Origin: Candidatus Nitrosymbiomonas sp.
GTDB taxonomy: Bacteria > Sysuimicrobiota > Sysuimicrobiia > Sysuimicrobiales > Humicultoraceae
Assembly: GCA_020724185.1 (NCBI GenBank)
Contig: DYHL01000007.1
Coordinates: 1 to 26,874 of the forward strand
DNA: 26,874 nt
Reading direction: 5' to 3'
The notes below the pieces were generated by a model. That model did not search any database, was not told where the DNA came from, and was given only the letters and a program-made list of their open reading frames with translations. Below, piece after piece: positions 15,163-22,055 of this stretch. Every line of letters starts with the position of its first letter. Position 1 is the first letter of the stretch. The position numbers were made by a program, and so were the translations under genes.

Positions 15163-16130
15163 CTGAGAGTCTTCCGATCCTTGAGCTCGTGAGCGTGACC
15201 GAGGCCGCTGCCCTGGCAGGCGCGCACCGCATGGGACAGGGTGACAACGAGGCCGCTGACCATGCAGCCGTGGAGGCGATGCGCGCCGCCATGAGCTGCT
15301 TGGATCTCCGCGGCGTCATCGTCATAGGCGAGGGGGAGCGTGATCAGGCGCCGATGCTCTACATAGGTGAGGTGGTCGGTGGGGGCGACTCCCGCCAGGT
15401 TGACATAGCCGTAGATCCCCTGGAGGGTACGAATCTTGTGGCAAAAGGGCTCCCCGGGGCCCTGTCGGTGCTGGCGGTCTCAGAGCCCGGGGGCCTGCTC
15501 CACGCCCCGGACATCTACATGGACAAGCTGATCGTCGGGCCGACCTGCGCCGACCACGTGGACATCCGCCATCCGGTTGAAGAGAACCTGAGCGCGATGG
15601 CCAAGGCGTTCAACCGCTCGGTCGGCGATCTTGCGGTAACAATCCTCGACCGGCCCCGTCACGCCGATCTTATCGCCCGCGTGCGGGCGGCCGGCGCGCG
15701 CATCAAGCTCATCTCCGACGGCGACGTGTCGGCCGCGATTGCCGCCGCGGTGCGGGGCACCGGCGTGCACGCGGTCATGGGGATCGGGGGCGCTCCTGAG
15801 GGCGTGCTGGCCGCGGCGGCACTACGGTGCCTGGGCGGGAAGGTCCAGGGGAGGTTCTGGTTCCGCGGCGACGAGGAGCGGGAGCGCGTCCGGCAGATGG
15901 GCGTCGCCGATCCCGATCGCGTCTTTGACACGGACGAACTGGCACCCGGCGATGAGGTGGTATTCGTTGCCACGGGCATCACCGACAGCGACCTGTTGCG
16001 CGGGGTGCGCTTCTTCGGCGGCGGCGCCCGCACCCACTCGCTGGTGATGACGCGCCGGACCGGCGAGATCCGCTTCGTGGACGGCATCCACATCTCCGAC
16101 CGCGCCAAGGCCGGTTCAATCCTGCTTTGA
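15147..16130 (+). CDS. glpX: Class II fructose-1,6-bisphosphatase
   Basis: This 327-residue cytosolic enzyme hydrolyses fructose-1,6-bisphosphate to fructose-6-phosphate in gluconeogenesis; some GlpX proteins also hydrolyse sedoheptulose-1,7-bisphosphate. Family motifs are VTEAAALAGAHRMGQGDNEA near the N-terminus, VIGEGERDQAPMLYIGE, the metal-binding DIAVDPLEGTNLVAKG, and VMGIGGAPEGVLAAAALRCL. Length is typical. I chose GTG at 15147, 9 bases after GGAGG (15133-15137) inside htrA; a second GTG at 15159 would overlap the htrA stop but sits too far from that site. It is co-transcribed with nagZ, whose TTG overlaps its TGA. Confidence 0.95.
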   Translation: MDRCVTESLPILELVSVTEAAALAGAHRMGQGDNEAADHAAVEAMRAAMSCLDLRGVIVIGEGERDQAPMLYIGEVVGGGDSRQVDIAVDPLEGTNLVAKGLPGALSVLAVSEPGGLLHAPDIYMDKLIVGPTCADHVDIRHPVEENLSAMAKAFNRSVGDLAVTILDRPRHADLIARVRAAGARIKLISDGDVSAAIAAAVRGTGVHAVMGIGGAPEGVLAAAALRCLGGKVQGRFWFRGDEERERVRQMGVADPDRVFDTDELAPGDEVVFVATGITDSDLLRGVRFFGGGARTHSLVMTRRTGEIRFVDGIHISDRAKAGSILL

Positions 16131-17746
16131 TCTCCCCGGGCCGGGACGCCCGGCGCGCGGCCGGCCGGTTGTGCCTGGTAGACTTCTCCGGCCCAGCGCC
16201 GTCCGCGGCGCTGGAACGGCTGATCGCCGACCGGCACATTCTGGGAGTGGTGCTCTTCCGCAAGAACATCGAGTCGCCGCAGCAGGTGGCGCGACTGACG
16301 GATGCGCTTGTGGCGATCGCGCAGGAAGCCGGCGCGCCTCCGCCGTGGGTGGCCATTGACCACGAGGGAGGCGCGGTCACGCGCTTCCCGCCGACCGTCG
16401 GAGGGGACCCACCGCCCAACGCGAGACACCTGTTGCCGCGCGTGACGCCGGTCCCTTCGGCGATGGCGCTCGGCGCCACCGGAGATCCGGTACTGGCCCA
16501 GGCAGCCGGGCGCATCGCGGGACGGGAGCTGCGCGCGATGGGCATCAACGTGGACTTTGCGCCGGTGATGGACGTCAACACCAACCCGTCGAACCCGGTC
16601 GTCGGCACGCGTGCATTTGGGGACTCGCCTGGGCTCGTGGCTGCGATGGGACTGGCCTACGTCCGTGGCCTGCAGGAGGCCGGCGTTGCGGCAACGGCCA
16701 AACACTTCCCCGGCCACGGTGACACCACCGTGGACTCACACCTGGGGCTTCCCAGGGTAGACCACGACCGCGCGCGGCTTGAGGACGTGGAGTTGGCGCC
16801 GTTTGCCGCGGCGACGCGTGCCGGGGTGGCGGGGATCATGACCGCGCACGTCGTCTACCCTGCGCTGGACCCCAGTGGAGTGCCGGCCACGCTGTCCGCG
16901 CCGATTCTGAGAGGGATTCTGCGAGAGCGCTGGGGGTTCGGGGGCCTGGTTTTCACCGACTCGATGAGCATGCGCGCCATCGCGGACCACTACGGGATGG
17001 GCGACGCGGCGGTGGCCGCGGTTCGGGCCGGATGCGACGTGGTGCTGGCCCTGGGCGAAGAGGCCGCGCAGCAGGAGATATTTGACCGCCTGGCCGCCGC
17101 GATCGAGCGAGGCGAGATCGCCGGGGCGAGGCTTGCCGAGACCCGGGCGCGGGTCGCGGCGGCGGCAGGGCGGTGGGGGGTAGGCAGCGCCAGGGCACCT
17201 CAGGCCGAGGGCACCGAGAGCCCTCATGAGGCTGAGGCGTCCGATCACGGACGGATCGCCGAGCAGATCGCCGCTGCCGCGGTCACGCTGGTGCGGGACC
17301 GCGCCGGCATCCTTCCTCTCGCGCCAGGGCGGATGAGCGTCGTCTCCATTCCCCCGGTACCCTCGGAGGGCCCGGGGCCTGATCTGTCGTCCGCGCTCAG
17401 GAGGCACGGCGCGGTTGTGGACGAAATCCACTCCTATGACCCTGATGGCCCTGCGGTCTTAGGCGGTACGGTGGTGGCCGTGACCTGCGCGCGGGGAACC
17501 CCGGAAGCCAGGGTGGTCGCGGCCGTGCGCGCGCTGCACCGCTTGGCCGGAGACCGCCTGATCGTCGTGGGTGCAGGCGATCCGTACGACCTGGTGGCGT
17601 ATCCACAGATACCGGCCTACCTGGCTACGTACGGACCCGACCAGCCAAGTCTTGACATGGCTGCCCGCGTGCTGCTCGGCCATGCTCGCGCCAGGGGAAC
17701 GCTGCCAGTGACCCTGCCGGTGGCTCTCTCGGAGGCGCCCGGATGA
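16127..17746 (+). CDS. nagZ: Beta-N-acetylhexosaminidase, GH3 family (NagZ-like, two-domain)
   Basis: This 539-residue protein removes beta-linked GlcNAc, in peptidoglycan recycling from GlcNAc-anhydroMurNAc or GlcNAc-MurNAc peptides. The GH3 barrel (about 1-340) has VAIDHEGGAVTRF, the NagZ loop AKHFPGHGDT with His197 and Asp199, and the nucleophile Asp278 in FTDSMSM. A Glu/Ala-rich linker (about 340-375) leads to a C-terminal alpha/beta domain of about 165 residues. That resembles the longer two-domain enzymes of Gram-positive bacteria rather than E. coli NagZ. No signal peptide is visible, so it should act in the cytosol. The start is a TTG overlapping the glpX stop (TTGA) with a weak ribosome site; this start is uncertain. 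It is coupled to nagA. Confidence 0.93.
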   Translation: MISPGRDARRAAGRLCLVDFSGPAPSAALERLIADRHILGVVLFRKNIESPQQVARLTDALVAIAQEAGAPPPWVAIDHEGGAVTRFPPTVGGDPPPNARHLLPRVTPVPSAMALGATGDPVLAQAAGRIAGRELRAMGINVDFAPVMDVNTNPSNPVVGTRAFGDSPGLVAAMGLAYVRGLQEAGVAATAKHFPGHGDTTVDSHLGLPRVDHDRARLEDVELAPFAAATRAGVAGIMTAHVVYPALDPSGVPATLSAPILRGILRERWGFGGLVFTDSMSMRAIADHYGMGDAAVAAVRAGCDVVLALGEEAAQQEIFDRLAAAIERGEIAGARLAETRARVAAAAGRWGVGSARAPQAEGTESPHEAEASDHGRIAEQIAAAAVTLVRDRAGILPLAPGRMSVVSIPPVPSEGPGPDLSSALRRHGAVVDEIHSYDPDGPAVLGGTVVAVTCARGTPEARVVAAVRALHRLAGDRLIVVGAGDPYDLVAYPQIPAYLATYGPDQPSLDMAARVLLGHARARGTLPVTLPVALSEAPG

Positions 17747-18909
17747 ACGGGCCAGGCAGATGGGTGCTCCAGGCAGGCGCCATGCTGCTCCCGGAGGGCA
17801 TGGTCAGCCCTGGATTCCTGGTGATCGAGGGCGAGCACATTGCCCGGGTGCAAGAAGGCTTCTATCCCAGTCCCGACCTGAGCTACGCTGACTGCACGGT
17901 GGTCCCTGGCTTCGTTGATCTCCAGATCAACGGCGCCGCCGGTTGCGACTTCCTATCGCCGACCGAAGCCGGCCTGGTCGCAGCCCACGCCTACCTGCTG
18001 AGTACCGGTACGGTTGCCTATCTTCCGACGCTCATCTCGACCTCCGAGGAACGGCTGCGTGGGGCGCTCACCTTCTTCGCCGAGCACGCACGCCGCCCAT
18101 CGGCCCCTCGCATTCTGGGCGTGCACCTGGAGGGTCCATTCCTGTCACCCGCCCGGCCCGGCGCCCACCGGCCGGAACACCTGCGGCCCCCCTCCGTTGA
18201 ATGGATCGGCAGGTTGGTGGAGGATTTCCAGGGGTTGATCCGCATCGTGACACTGGCGCCCGAACTGGAGGGAGCCCAGCGCGTCATTGACTACCTCATC
18301 TCACAGGGCATTGTGGTCGGTGTAGGCCACACCGACGCGACCCATGCGCAGGCGGCGGCCGCGTTCGACCGGGGCGTCAGGCTGGCAACGCACCTGTTCA
18401 ACGCGATGCCTCCCTACCATCACCGCGAGCCGGGCGTCGTCGGAGCGGCCCTGGCGCATCCCGACGTGACCTGCTCGATCATTGCGGACCTCGTACACCT
18501 GCATCCCGCGGTCCTGGCTCAGGTGGTGGCACTGAAGGGGTGGGAGCGCACGGCTCTGGTCACCGACGCGATGGCCGCGGCAGGCACGGCGCCGGCCCAG
18601 GCGACGCTGGGCGATCAGACTACGACGGTTATCGGTGGCGTGCCACGCCTGGCCGACGGTACGCTGGCCGGCAGCATCCTGCGAATGGACCGGGCCGTGG
18701 GGAACATGGCCAGGACCGTTGGGGCCTGGGATCAGGCGGTGCGCATGGCCTCCACGACCCCGGCCCGCCTGCTGGGGCTGGAGCAGGGAGAGCTGCGCGC
18801 GGGGCTCCGCGCCGATCTGACCGTCCTGTCCGAGGACCAGTCCGTGAGCGCGGTTGTAGTGGGTGGAAACGTCGTGGGTGGGAGCGTCGTGAGTCTAGGG
18901 GGCGCCTGA
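17743..18909 (+). CDS. nagA: N-acetylglucosamine-6-phosphate deacetylase
   Basis: This 388-residue amidohydrolase converts GlcNAc-6-P to GlcN-6-P and acetate. Key residues are visible: Gln61 and Asn63 in DLQINGAAG (replacing the usual HxH, as in the one-metal E. coli enzyme), Glu130 in GVHLEGPF, His196 in GVGHTDATHAQA, His217 in ATHLFNAM, His252 in ADLVHLHP, and the catalytic Asp275 in ALVTDAMAAAG. The ATG overlaps the nagZ stop (ATGA) and has GGAGG at 17731-17735. It directly processes the sugar released by NagZ once phosphorylated. No GlcN-6-P deaminase or GlcNAc kinase is seen here, though the ROK kinase at 8558 could contribute. Its last 15 bases overlap the convergent methyltransferase gene. 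Confidence 0.96.
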   Translation: MNGPGRWVLQAGAMLLPEGMVSPGFLVIEGEHIARVQEGFYPSPDLSYADCTVVPGFVDLQINGAAGCDFLSPTEAGLVAAHAYLLSTGTVAYLPTLISTSEERLRGALTFFAEHARRPSAPRILGVHLEGPFLSPARPGAHRPEHLRPPSVEWIGRLVEDFQGLIRIVTLAPELEGAQRVIDYLISQGIVVGVGHTDATHAQAAAAFDRGVRLATHLFNAMPPYHHREPGVVGAALAHPDVTCSIIADLVHLHPAVLAQVVALKGWERTALVTDAMAAAGTAPAQATLGDQTTTVIGGVPRLADGTLAGSILRMDRAVGNMARTVGAWDQAVRMASTTPARLLGLEQGELRAGLRADLTVLSEDQSVSAVVVGGNVVGGSVVSLGGA

Positions 18910-19542
18910 GGCGCGCTGCTTTCGGTCCGGGGCTCTCGCCACGATCAACCGCACCATCCCCATCGGTGCCAGATCCTCGATCTTCTCGACCTCAAGCCCT
19001 GCCGCCCTGACGTTCTCCAGGGTACGGCGGGCGATGTGCGCGCCGAGGACGCGCACTATGAGCGGATCCAGCCAGTCCATCAGCCGGCCGAGGCCCCTGT
19101 GCTCCGCGCGCATGTGCTCGAGGAGCACTATGCGGCCGCCCGGCCGAACTACCCGACCCAACTCGCGCAGGCCCGCCACCGGATCTGGGACCGAGCAGAA
19201 CACGAAACTGGCGGCAGCGGCGTCGAATGAAGCGTCTGGAAACGCCAGCGCCTGCGCGTCCATCAGCAGAAGGGTAATGCTCCGGCCCTGCCGTTCGGCC
19301 CGGCGTGCCGCGCGTGCCAGCATATTTGGGCTTATGTCCACCGCGGTGACGCTCGCCCCAGCAGGGTGGTGGGGCATGTTCTTGCCCGTGCCCACGCCTA
19401 CCTCGAGGACGCGGCCTGGAGGTACCCGGCTCCACTGCATCTTCCGCCACCGCGCCATTGAGCCGCGCTCCGGCAGCCACTCTAGCAGGTCGTAGACCGG
19501 CGCGATGCGGTCGTAGCGGCTGCGGGTCGGATCGCCACCCAT
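18895..19542 (-). CDS. Class I SAM-dependent methyltransferase (UbiE/PmtA-like)
   Basis: This 215-residue protein has a Rossmann methyltransferase fold. It begins YDRIAPVYDLLEWLPE, a start shared by UbiE/MenG and phosphatidylethanolamine methyltransferases. Motif I is VLEVGVGTGKN (45-55), followed by VTAVDISPNML with the acidic SAM ribose ligand, then DAQALAFPDASFDAA, and LRELGRVVRPGGRIVLLEHM as the post-motif stretch. The substrate, a quinone or a phospholipid head group, is not decidable from sequence. It is the last gene of the DUF1573/CcdA cluster, 18 bases after the thioredoxin-CcdA gene, with a GAGG site five bases before the ATG. It overlaps nagA tail-to-tail by 15 bases. Confidence 0.9.
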   Translation of the reverse strand: MGGDPTRSRYDRIAPVYDLLEWLPERGSMARWRKMQWSRVPPGRVLEVGVGTGKNMPHHPAGASVTAVDISPNMLARAARRAERQGRSITLLLMDAQALAFPDASFDAAAASFVFCSVPDPVAGLRELGRVVRPGGRIVLLEHMRAEHRGLGRLMDWLDPLIVRVLGAHIARRTLENVRAAGLEVEKIEDLAPMGMVRLIVARAPDRKQRASGAP

Positions 19543-19560
19543 CGCGGCCTCGCGGTCTCC

Positions 19561-20847
19561 CTACACGAACCAGAGCAGGATGATCGCCCCGATGGCGATC
19601 ATCACTAGACCCTGTCCGAGTCGAAGCTGGCGCTTGTTCGTGGCCATCCAGCGCGAGAACTGCCCTATCACGCGGCGGTTGCCAATCACCAGCAACAGCG
19701 CCACCAGGGGCAGCACGAACATCACGTTGTAGATGGCAAGGTAGGCGAGGCCGTTCCAGAACGAAGTCTGGGCGGAGAGCAGTCCCAGGATGCCCACGTA
19801 GATGCCGCCGGTGCACGGGAACTCGCAGACGCCGACGAGGAAGCCCACGACCGCGGTCGCGGGAAGGGTGGCCTTGCGCATCCACCGGTCGCGCGCCGCG
19901 CCACCGACCTTGGGCAGGGTAAGACTCGGCCCGATGCCGTACCAGAAGAAGTCCTTGATGTTGACCAGGCCGAGGGCGATCATCAGCCCTGCCCCGATCT
20001 TCGCCATCAGATGCGGCGCTCCCAACTGGAAGACCTTGAGCAGCCCGATGCCGATCCCAAAATAGGTGAGGTATATCGCGCCGATGTACGTGAAGCCGAA
20101 GGCCAGCAGGTCGGCCCGGCTGCGTTGCAGCGTGAACAGGAAGGCCACAAACAGCAGCAGGACCGCGAACGCGCAGGGGTTGATGCCGTCAAGCAATCCG
20201 GCGCCCAGCACCATCAGCGCAAACCCGGCGCCGCTGCGCGCCGCCAAGGGCGTCTGGACCGCCGGCGCCGGAAGACCGCCCGCGGCGGATGGCGCCAGGG
20301 TCGCAAGATAGGTTCCGATCGGTTCGGCCAGCCGGTAGACTTTCATCGCTCCGCCGGGCGCCCAGACCGTGTAATCCTTTGGGGCCTCGCCGTGCCCGCT
20401 CATCCTGTCCTGCAGTACCACGATGCGCTTGAACTTCCCCGCCAGTTCCGGCGAGAACAGGTCGCGGATGATTCCCGAGGGAACGTGGCCCTGCAGCACG
20501 ATCCGGTCGCCGATGAAGATGGTCATGTGCCCCTGAAGCTGCGGGGGGATTCCCAGCGCCTCGCTGCGCTCAACCAGTTCCTTTCGGTAGCGGCGATCGA
20601 GGATGTAGTCGCGCCGGACGATCTCGCCGGCACCCAGTTCTCTCAGGAGCGGTACGAGCTCGTGGTTGAGGTAGGGCACGCAGTCATGGCACGAGCCGTT
20701 GAAGTAGATGGTCACCGCGGGTGCGGCGCCTGCACCGGGTGCGGCAGCCGCATGAACCGAGCCGGCGACGATAAGGAGCGCCAACAGGACGAGCGGCAGC
20801 ACGGAAGTCCTCTTCACGATGGATGATTCGGAACAGACGCGGCTCAC
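19561..20847 (-). CDS. Thioredoxin-fold plus CcdA/DsbD-like transmembrane thiol transporter fusion
   Basis: This 428-residue membrane protein has a signal/anchor segment (about 14-34) and an extracytoplasmic thioredoxin-like domain (about 44-185) with CxxC Cys53/Cys56 in FNGSCHDCVPYL. A multi-span C-terminal part of CcdA/DsbD type follows, with Cys225 in GINPCAFAVLLLFVAFLF and Cys341/Cys345 in GVCEFPCTGGIYVG. DsbD-family proteins pass electrons from cytosolic thioredoxin across the membrane to extracytoplasmic thiols; here the acceptor domain is fused at the N-terminus. The GTG start overlaps the upstream DUF1573 stop (GTGA) and has GGAGG six bases away. It may reduce the CxC of the two DUF1573 partners, or serve cytochrome c maturation; both are inference. 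Confidence 0.88.
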   Translation of the reverse strand: MSRVCSESSIVKRTSVLPLVLLALLIVAGSVHAAAAPGAGAAPAVTIYFNGSCHDCVPYLNHELVPLLRELGAGEIVRRDYILDRRYRKELVERSEALGIPPQLQGHMTIFIGDRIVLQGHVPSGIIRDLFSPELAGKFKRIVVLQDRMSGHGEAPKDYTVWAPGGAMKVYRLAEPIGTYLATLAPSAAGGLPAPAVQTPLAARSGAGFALMVLGAGLLDGINPCAFAVLLLFVAFLFTLQRSRADLLAFGFTYIGAIYLTYFGIGIGLLKVFQLGAPHLMAKIGAGLMIALGLVNIKDFFWYGIGPSLTLPKVGGAARDRWMRKATLPATAVVGFLVGVCEFPCTGGIYVGILGLLSAQTSFWNGLAYLAIYNVMFVLPLVALLLVIGNRRVIGQFSRWMATNKRQLRLGQGLVMIAIGAIILLWFV

Positions 20848-21266
20848 GGCGCGCCTCCCTTCAGGACGATGGCGCGCACCTCGATCTCCACCTCGGGGTT
20901 GCGCGGGTCGTTGGTGCGCAGGTACACGGCGTGACGGGCAGGGCCAGTCTGCGGTCCGTGGGCAACCGTGTCAAAGGTCACGCGCATCTGCGCGGCGGCG
21001 CCTGGGGAGAGCACGGTTACGTCCATCTTCCCGGTCGTGCACCCGCATGAGGAACTGATGGCCACGATACGCAGCGGTGCCCGTCCGGCGTTGCGCACCG
21101 CGACCGTTTTCGTCTCTGCTGCGGCCAGGGAGCCGAAGTCGAGCGCGGTTGGGTCCAGGACGATCGAGGGCCGCGCCGTGTAGCCCCAGACCGCCCAGGC
21201 GGCACCGCCGGCCGCGAGCAGCCCGACCGCAATCACGAAGATCGCACCGCGTCGCACCTGACCCAT
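20844..21266 (-). CDS. Membrane-anchored DUF1573 protein (short)
   Basis: This 140-residue protein has an N-terminal membrane segment (about 7-27) and one immunoglobulin-like DUF1573 domain (about 33-137). LDFGSLAAAETKTVAVRNAG and the hallmark SSSCGCTTGK, with Cys74 and Cys76, are visible, followed by YLRTNDPRNPEVEIEVRAIV. DUF1573 domains are extracytoplasmic and of unknown biochemical role. It starts 12 bases after the preceding, related DUF1573 gene without a clear Shine-Dalgarno site, and its stop overlaps the thioredoxin-CcdA start. The two DUF1573 genes look like an old tandem duplication, since both share the anchor, CGC motif and SNDP/TNDP end. Confidence 0.87.
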   Translation of the reverse strand: MGQVRRGAIFVIAVGLLAAGGAAWAVWGYTARPSIVLDPTALDFGSLAAAETKTVAVRNAGRAPLRIVAISSSCGCTTGKMDVTVLSPGAAAQMRVTFDTVAHGPQTGPARHAVYLRTNDPRNPEVEIEVRAIVLKGGAP

Positions 21267-21278
21267 CGGCGCGGCGCC

Positions 21279-21866
21279 CTACGGAACCTGCGTGCCGGAC
21301 AGGCGAACCTGGGCCTGGGGTTGTTGCGGGTCGTTCGAGTATATGATTACAATCCGATCGATCGGACCGCGGTAGATGCCGTGGGCGTCCGGATCGTACT
21401 GCACGCGGAGGACTGCCCGCTCTCCTGGCCGCAGGCGCGCCGACCACCCGACTGGCCATTCGCCGTGTCCTCGCATGCCAAACCACGGTCCCTCCTTGCC
21501 GTCCACGATCAGGGCTGCCCTGGTGCAGCCGCACGAGGTTTCCATCTCTCTGATCACCAGATCTGCTTCGCCGCCGTTCGCCGTCGCCAGCTCCACGGTT
21601 ACGATGCCCTTGGCCTGGCTCACCTGTCCGAGCTCGTAGGTGCCTGGAGAGACGCGTAGCACCGGGGTCCGGCTGGATCCGCCAGCCCCGGGTCTGCCCG
21701 TCATGCCGGGCAGGTACTGCCAGCGCGCCGCCAGGAAGAGACCGGTCAGCACGAGGACCGCCGCGGCCCCGAGCATCACCAGGCCGATCCCGTGCACCTT
21801 CTTGCGGCCACGCTGGTTCCGCTGCCCGCCCGCCGGGCCGTGAGCCTTGCCTGTGCTCTTGTCCAT
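21279..21866 (-). CDS. Membrane-anchored DUF1573 protein (long), first gene of the redox cluster
   Basis: This 195-residue protein has a basic cytosolic start (Lys/Arg/Gly-rich, 1-24), one membrane segment (about 26-47) and a DUF1573 domain (about 68-192). The domain shows GTYELGQVSQAKGIVTVELA and the hallmark METSCGCTRA with Cys112 and Cys114. Relative to the shorter neighbour it has an insert of about 15-20 residues (about 118-140: DGKEGPWFGMRGHGEWPVG) after the CGC motif. I chose the ATG at 21866 (GAGG seven bases upstream) over an in-frame upstream reading to 21935 that lies in the leader. It is divergent from the MFS gene, with a promoter at 21935-21963. Function unknown; thiol chemistry is suggested by the cluster. 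Confidence 0.87.
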   Translation of the reverse strand: MDKSTGKAHGPAGGQRNQRGRKKVHGIGLVMLGAAAVLVLTGLFLAARWQYLPGMTGRPGAGGSSRTPVLRVSPGTYELGQVSQAKGIVTVELATANGGEADLVIREMETSCGCTRAALIVDGKEGPWFGMRGHGEWPVGWSARLRPGERAVLRVQYDPDAHGIYRGPIDRIVIIYSNDPQQPQAQVRLSGTQVP

Positions 21867-21934
21867 GGTGTCGCCTCGTTCTCCCAGTGTTGCGGTACCC
21901 CCCCGCCCCCGGGGAGGGTATCGGGTTTGGGGCA

Positions 21935-21963
21935 ATCATAGCACCGCTGCCCGCGTTTGACAC
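21935..21963 (-). promoter_or_regulatory. Promoter of the DUF1573/CcdA/methyltransferase operon
   Basis: On the minus strand GTGTCA (21958-21963) and TATGAT (21935-21940) are spaced by 17 bases, with four and five matches to consensus. The start would be near 21928. The leader then holds a GC-rich 11-base-pair stem (21894-21904 with 21912-21922, one mismatch and one wobble). The -35 box overlaps the -35 of the divergent MFS promoter. Confidence 0.55.
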
Positions 21964-21985
21964 TCCCCGCCTCGCCCAGTACGCT
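21957..21985 (+). promoter_or_regulatory. Promoter of the MFS transporter gene
   Basis: A perfect TTGACA (21957-21962) and TACGCT (21980-21985, three of six matches) are 17 bases apart. Transcription would begin near 21992, about 64 bases before the ATG at 22056. The box shares five bases with the opposing -35 box. The weak -10 suggests activation or low basal use. Confidence 0.5.
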
Positions 21986-21993
21986 ATCCGAGG

Positions 21994-22025
21994 TCGGGAC
22001 TGTCACTACGGGTCGAGACTGTCAC
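21994..22025 (+). repeat. 13-base direct repeat at the MFS transcription start, possible operator
   Basis: TCGGGACTGTCAC (21994-22006) and TCGAGACTGTCAC (22013-22025) differ at one base and begin 19 bases apart, close to two helical turns. They lie just downstream of the predicted start, where a repressor would block the MFS gene. No regulator gene is adjacent. Confidence 0.5.
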
Positions 22026-22055
22026 CGATTGTCTCGATCCACCTCAACTACGACG

